Positions 5,979 to 8,079 of a stretch of DNA of 8,079 nt are shown here, piece by piece. Origin of the DNA: an uncultured Actinomycetes bacterium (GTDB lineage Bacteria > Actinomycetota > Actinomycetes > Nanopelagicales > Nanopelagicaceae); the NCBI GenBank assembly GCA_903892335.1, contig CAITID010000166.1, forward strand, positions 1 to 8,079. The letters run 5' to 3'. Position 1 is the stretch's first letter; each line of letters begins with the position of its first letter. Made by a program: the position numbers and the translations under genes. A model generated the notes under the pieces. It searched no databases, had not been told where the DNA came from, and saw nothing but the letters and a program-made list of their open reading frames with translations.

Positions 5979-6017
5979 ACTGATAATCACCTGCTGATTA
6001 CCTGTTATTCATCTAAC
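5974..6017 (+). repeat. Four 11-bp direct repeats upstream of ppk, PHO-box-like operator
   Basis: Four tandem 11-base units start at 5974, 5985, 5996 and 6007. Their first seven bases are ATTAAAC, AATCACC, GATTACC and ATTCATC. Columns 3 (T), 5 (A), 7 (C) and 8 (T) are identical in all four, and column 9 is G in three. The PHO box bound by Streptomyces PhoP is made of GTTCACC-type units at 11-bp period; the units here match that heptamer at 4, 5, 5 and 5 positions. A fifth, weaker unit may precede at 5963. The array begins over the stop codon of the SGNH gene and ends 17 bases before the ppk ATG, about where an activator would contact a -35 region. With a RegX3/PhoP gene in the same window, I infer a phosphate-responsive operator for ppk. 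Confidence 0.55.
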
Positions 6018-6022
6018 TAGAG

Positions 6023-6028
6023 CAAACT
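6023..6028 (+). promoter_or_regulatory. Weak candidate -10 element for ppk
   Basis: CAAACT ends six bases before the ppk ATG, the same geometry as the other candidate leaderless starts, but matches TATAAT at only three positions. No usable Shine-Dalgarno precedes the ATG. A poor core promoter next to the repeat array would fit activator-dependent transcription. Read-through from the SGNH gene, 56 bases upstream, is also possible. Confidence 0.25.
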
Positions 6029-6034
6029 AGGCGC

Positions 6035-8079
6035 ATGAGTTTGCCCATTATTTCCGAGAATCCGCGTGATCGATTAATTGATCGCGAGTTAAGCTGGCTC
6101 TCATTTAATGAAAGAGTTTTAGATTTAGCAGAAGATAAAAACATCCCACTTCTTGAGCGCTGCCGATTCCTTGCGATCTTCTCTTCAAACTTAGATGATT
6201 TTTACATGATTCGAGTTGCCTCACTAAAAATGAAGATTGAAAATGGATACTACAAAGCAAATAGTGCAGGATTTTCACCACAGGATTTGATGAAGGAGAT
6301 CTCGGAAAAAACTCAAAAACTAATTAATCGGCAATCGACCTGCTTTCAAGAAAGCATCCTGCCCGAACTAGCAGCCAGTGGAATTGAGATTTCTACTTGG
6401 GATCAGCTCTCAGTGGACGAGAAAAAATACGTCGCAAAAATATTTAATGATCGGATCTTTCCTGTCTTGACTCCACTTGCAGTTGATCCGTCCCATCCAT
6501 TCCCATATATCTCCGGTCTTTCCTTAAATTTAGCTGTATTGGTTAAGCGACCGGATACGCAGGAGGAATTATTTGCGCGAGTTAAAGTCCCACAATCTTT
6601 ACCCAGATTTATTGAAACTCAAGAGCTGGAGTTTGGAAAATTCATTTCACTAGAAAATGTGATTATTGCAAATTTAGAGCATCTCTTTCCTGGTATGGAA
6701 ATCGAGGATTACTACGCATTTAGATTAACTAGAAATGCCGATCTTGAAATTGAAGAGGATGAATCAGAGAATCTACTTGAATCAATGGAACAAGAGTTGT
6801 TAAGGCGCAAATTTGGCCCACCCGTTCGACTTGAAGTTGATATTGATATTAAATCTAATTTGGTTAAAAAACTAAAAGAGGAATTATCCATTAAGGATGA
6901 AGATATTTCTCGTTACCCAGAACCCCTTGATTTAACTGGCTTAAATCGAATCGCAGATCTTGATCGCCCTGAGCTTAAATTTAAACCATTTAAAAATCAG
7001 ATCGCAAAGGAGCTGCGCGAGGTAGATCCTGAGGATAGTGATGAGTTTTTCGCTGCAATTAGGCGCAAGGAGATATTACTTCACCACCCTTATGATTCCT
7101 TTAACTCATCCGTTGTGAAGTTCTTAGAAACTGCAGCCAAGGATCCACACGTTTTAGCAATTAAACAAACTTTATATAGAACTTCTGGTGACTCACCAAT
7201 TGTTAGCGCATTAATTGAAGCGGCCGAAGCTGGCAAGCAAGTACTTGCAGTAATTGAAATTAGAGCGCGATTTGATGAACAAGCCAACGTGCGCTGGGCA
7301 AGAAAGTTAGAAGATGTTGGAGTCCATGTTGTTTATGGCTTAGTTGGCTTTAAAACTCACGCCAAGCTGTCACTAGTTGTGCGTGAAGAAGCTGGAGTAG
7401 TGCGTCGCTATTGCCATGTTGGTACTGGAAATTACAATCCAAAGACGGCCAGAATGTATGAAGATTTAGGTTTGTTAAGTAGTGATTCAGATTTAGGTGA
7501 GGATCTAAATAAGTTATTCAATCAATTATCTGGTTTTGCGCCATTATCTGAATACAAAAGATTGTTAGTAGCCCCCCGCACACTTAGATCTGGCCTGCTT
7601 GAGCGAATAGATCGAGAAATAGCCAATCAATTAGCGGGTAAGCCAGCGGGGATTAGATTGAAATTAAATTCAATTTTAGATGAGGAGTTTATTGAGGCGC
7701 TCTATCGTGCTTCACAATCTGGTGTGAAAATTGATTTAATCGTAAGAGGAATTTGCGCCATCCGAGGTGGCATTCCAGGAGTCAGTGAAAATATTAAAAT
7801 CCGCTCACTTTTAGGAAGATTTTTAGAGCACTCTCGAATTTTTCATTTTATCAATGCCGGTGACGATGAGATCTTTATTGGTTCAGCAGATCTAATGGAT
7901 CGAAATCTAAGTCGAAGAGTTGAAAGCTTAGTCCGCATCGCTGAGCCGGAGCATAAAGCATCTCTAATTGAGTTATTAGATGAATATTTAAGTGATGAGA
8001 TTGCTAATTGGCAGATGCTCCCAAATGGAAAGTGGCAGAATATTTCAAAGAACTCTGATGGTAGTGCAATTGAAAATGT
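6035..8079 (+). CDS. ppk: Polyphosphate kinase, Ppk1 family (3' partial)
   Basis: Enzyme that reversibly polymerises the gamma-phosphate of ATP into inorganic polyphosphate, through a phosphohistidine intermediate, usually at the membrane. The frame is open for 681 codons and leaves the window without a stop; the family usually has about 690-740 residues, so little is missing. Domains in order are: N-terminal helical domain with RELSWLSFNERVL and SSNLDDFYMIRVA (Asn52), head domain (PVLTPLAVDPSHPFPY), and two phospholipase-D-like C-terminal domains. Key residues sit at E. coli number plus seven: metal-site Arg382 (KQTLYRT) and Arg412 (RARFDE), phosphorylated His442 (GFKTHAKL), His461 (CHVGTGNYNP) and His599 (EHSRIFHF). 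All are present, so the enzyme should be active. The start is chosen because it aligns with the family N-terminus. Upstream lie PHO-box-like repeats; ppk is controlled by PhoP in Streptomyces and by RegX3 in mycobacteria. Confidence 0.97.
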   Translation, partial: MSLPIISENPRDRLIDRELSWLSFNERVLDLAEDKNIPLLERCRFLAIFSSNLDDFYMIRVASLKMKIENGYYKANSAGFSPQDLMKEISEKTQKLINRQSTCFQESILPELAASGIEISTWDQLSVDEKKYVAKIFNDRIFPVLTPLAVDPSHPFPYISGLSLNLAVLVKRPDTQEELFARVKVPQSLPRFIETQELEFGKFISLENVIIANLEHLFPGMEIEDYYAFRLTRNADLEIEEDESENLLESMEQELLRRKFGPPVRLEVDIDIKSNLVKKLKEELSIKDEDISRYPEPLDLTGLNRIADLDRPELKFKPFKNQIAKELREVDPEDSDEFFAAIRRKEILLHHPYDSFNSSVVKFLETAAKDPHVLAIKQTLYRTSGDSPIVSALIEAAEAGKQVLAVIEIRARFDEQANVRWARKLEDVGVHVVYGLVGFKTHAKLSLVVREEAGVVRRYCHVGTGNYNPKTARMYEDLGLLSSDSDLGEDLNKLFNQLSGFAPLSEYKRLLVAPRTLRSGLLERIDREIANQLAGKPAGIRLKLNSILDEEFIEALYRASQSGVKIDLIVRGICAIRGGIPGVSENIKIRSLLGRFLEHSRIFHFINAGDDEIFIGSADLMDRNLSRRVESLVRIAEPEHKASLIELLDEYLSDEIANWQMLPNGKWQNISKNSDGSAIEN

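Noticed and set aside
5984..6000. Inverted repeat TAATCA / TGATTA with a five-base spacer, as a terminator for the SGNH gene
   Set aside because: The stem is only six AT-rich pairs and no T-run follows. The same bases are better explained as parts of adjacent 11-bp direct repeats.
6065..6086. Near-palindrome in the first codons of ppk that could form a nine-pair stem with a TTAA loop
   Set aside because: It falls within codons for the family-typical N-terminal region (repeated Asp-Arg codons contain GATCG), includes two G-U pairs, and is probably incidental.
1..8079. A novel defence, mobile or multi-gene system
   Set aside because: Every substantial coding region except the lipoprotein and the SGNH hydrolase has a firm housekeeping or regulatory assignment. 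No repeats, integrase, transposase, toxin-antitoxin pair or CRISPR pattern is visible.

Overview
The window is an AT-rich stretch (roughly 40% G+C by eye) of an actinobacterial chromosome. The encoded proteins are typically actinobacterial even though base composition is low. CarD follows the mycobacterial protein almost residue for residue, the response regulator matches the RegX3/PhoP type, and the order regX3 / lipoprotein / carD / ispDF / cysS / rlmB is the conserved actinobacterial arrangement. Low G+C with this gene content suits a streamlined freshwater lineage such as the acI group (Nanopelagicales). That placement is inference; no rRNA gene or other taxonomic marker lies in the window.

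Layout. Positions 1-558 hold the 3' part of a regX3-type phosphate response regulator gene (5' end outside). Converging on it, with the two stop codons overlapping, is a minus-strand lipoprotein gene (555-1052) that resembles LpqE in position and pattern. A 113-bp divergent promoter region (1053-1165) separates it from a plus-strand run: carD (1166-1648), a fused ispDF (1673-2818), cysS (2840-4213), rlmB (4213-5196) and an SGNH-hydrolase gene (5196-5978). The last three are linked by TAATG stop/start overlaps. After a 56-bp gap comes a polyphosphate kinase gene, ppk (6035 to the window end, 3' end outside). All long ORFs are accounted for, there is no gene-free stretch above 113 bp, and I see no tRNA, rRNA, mobile element, CRISPR array or prophage sequence.

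How the genes fit together. The plus-strand run is housekeeping: an RNA-polymerase-binding transcription factor (CarD), two steps of the MEP isoprenoid pathway (IspD and IspF activities in one protein), cysteinyl-tRNA synthetase and a 23S rRNA 2'-O-methyltransferase, followed by a probable esterase/lipase of unknown substrate. The outer genes concern phosphate: a RegX3/PhoP regulator at the left and Ppk, which makes inorganic polyphosphate, at the right.

The most interesting signal is an array of four 11-bp direct repeats (5974-6017) in the ppk upstream region. It resembles the actinobacterial PHO box (GTTCACC-type units with 11-bp period) and would link the regulator at one end of the window to the kinase gene at the other. 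Two further genes (the lipoprotein gene and cysS) have a TANNNT -10 element ending exactly six bases before their ATG, the layout of leaderless transcripts. I find no novel multi-gene system here; this is mainly a conserved core region with a few regulatory details worth testing.
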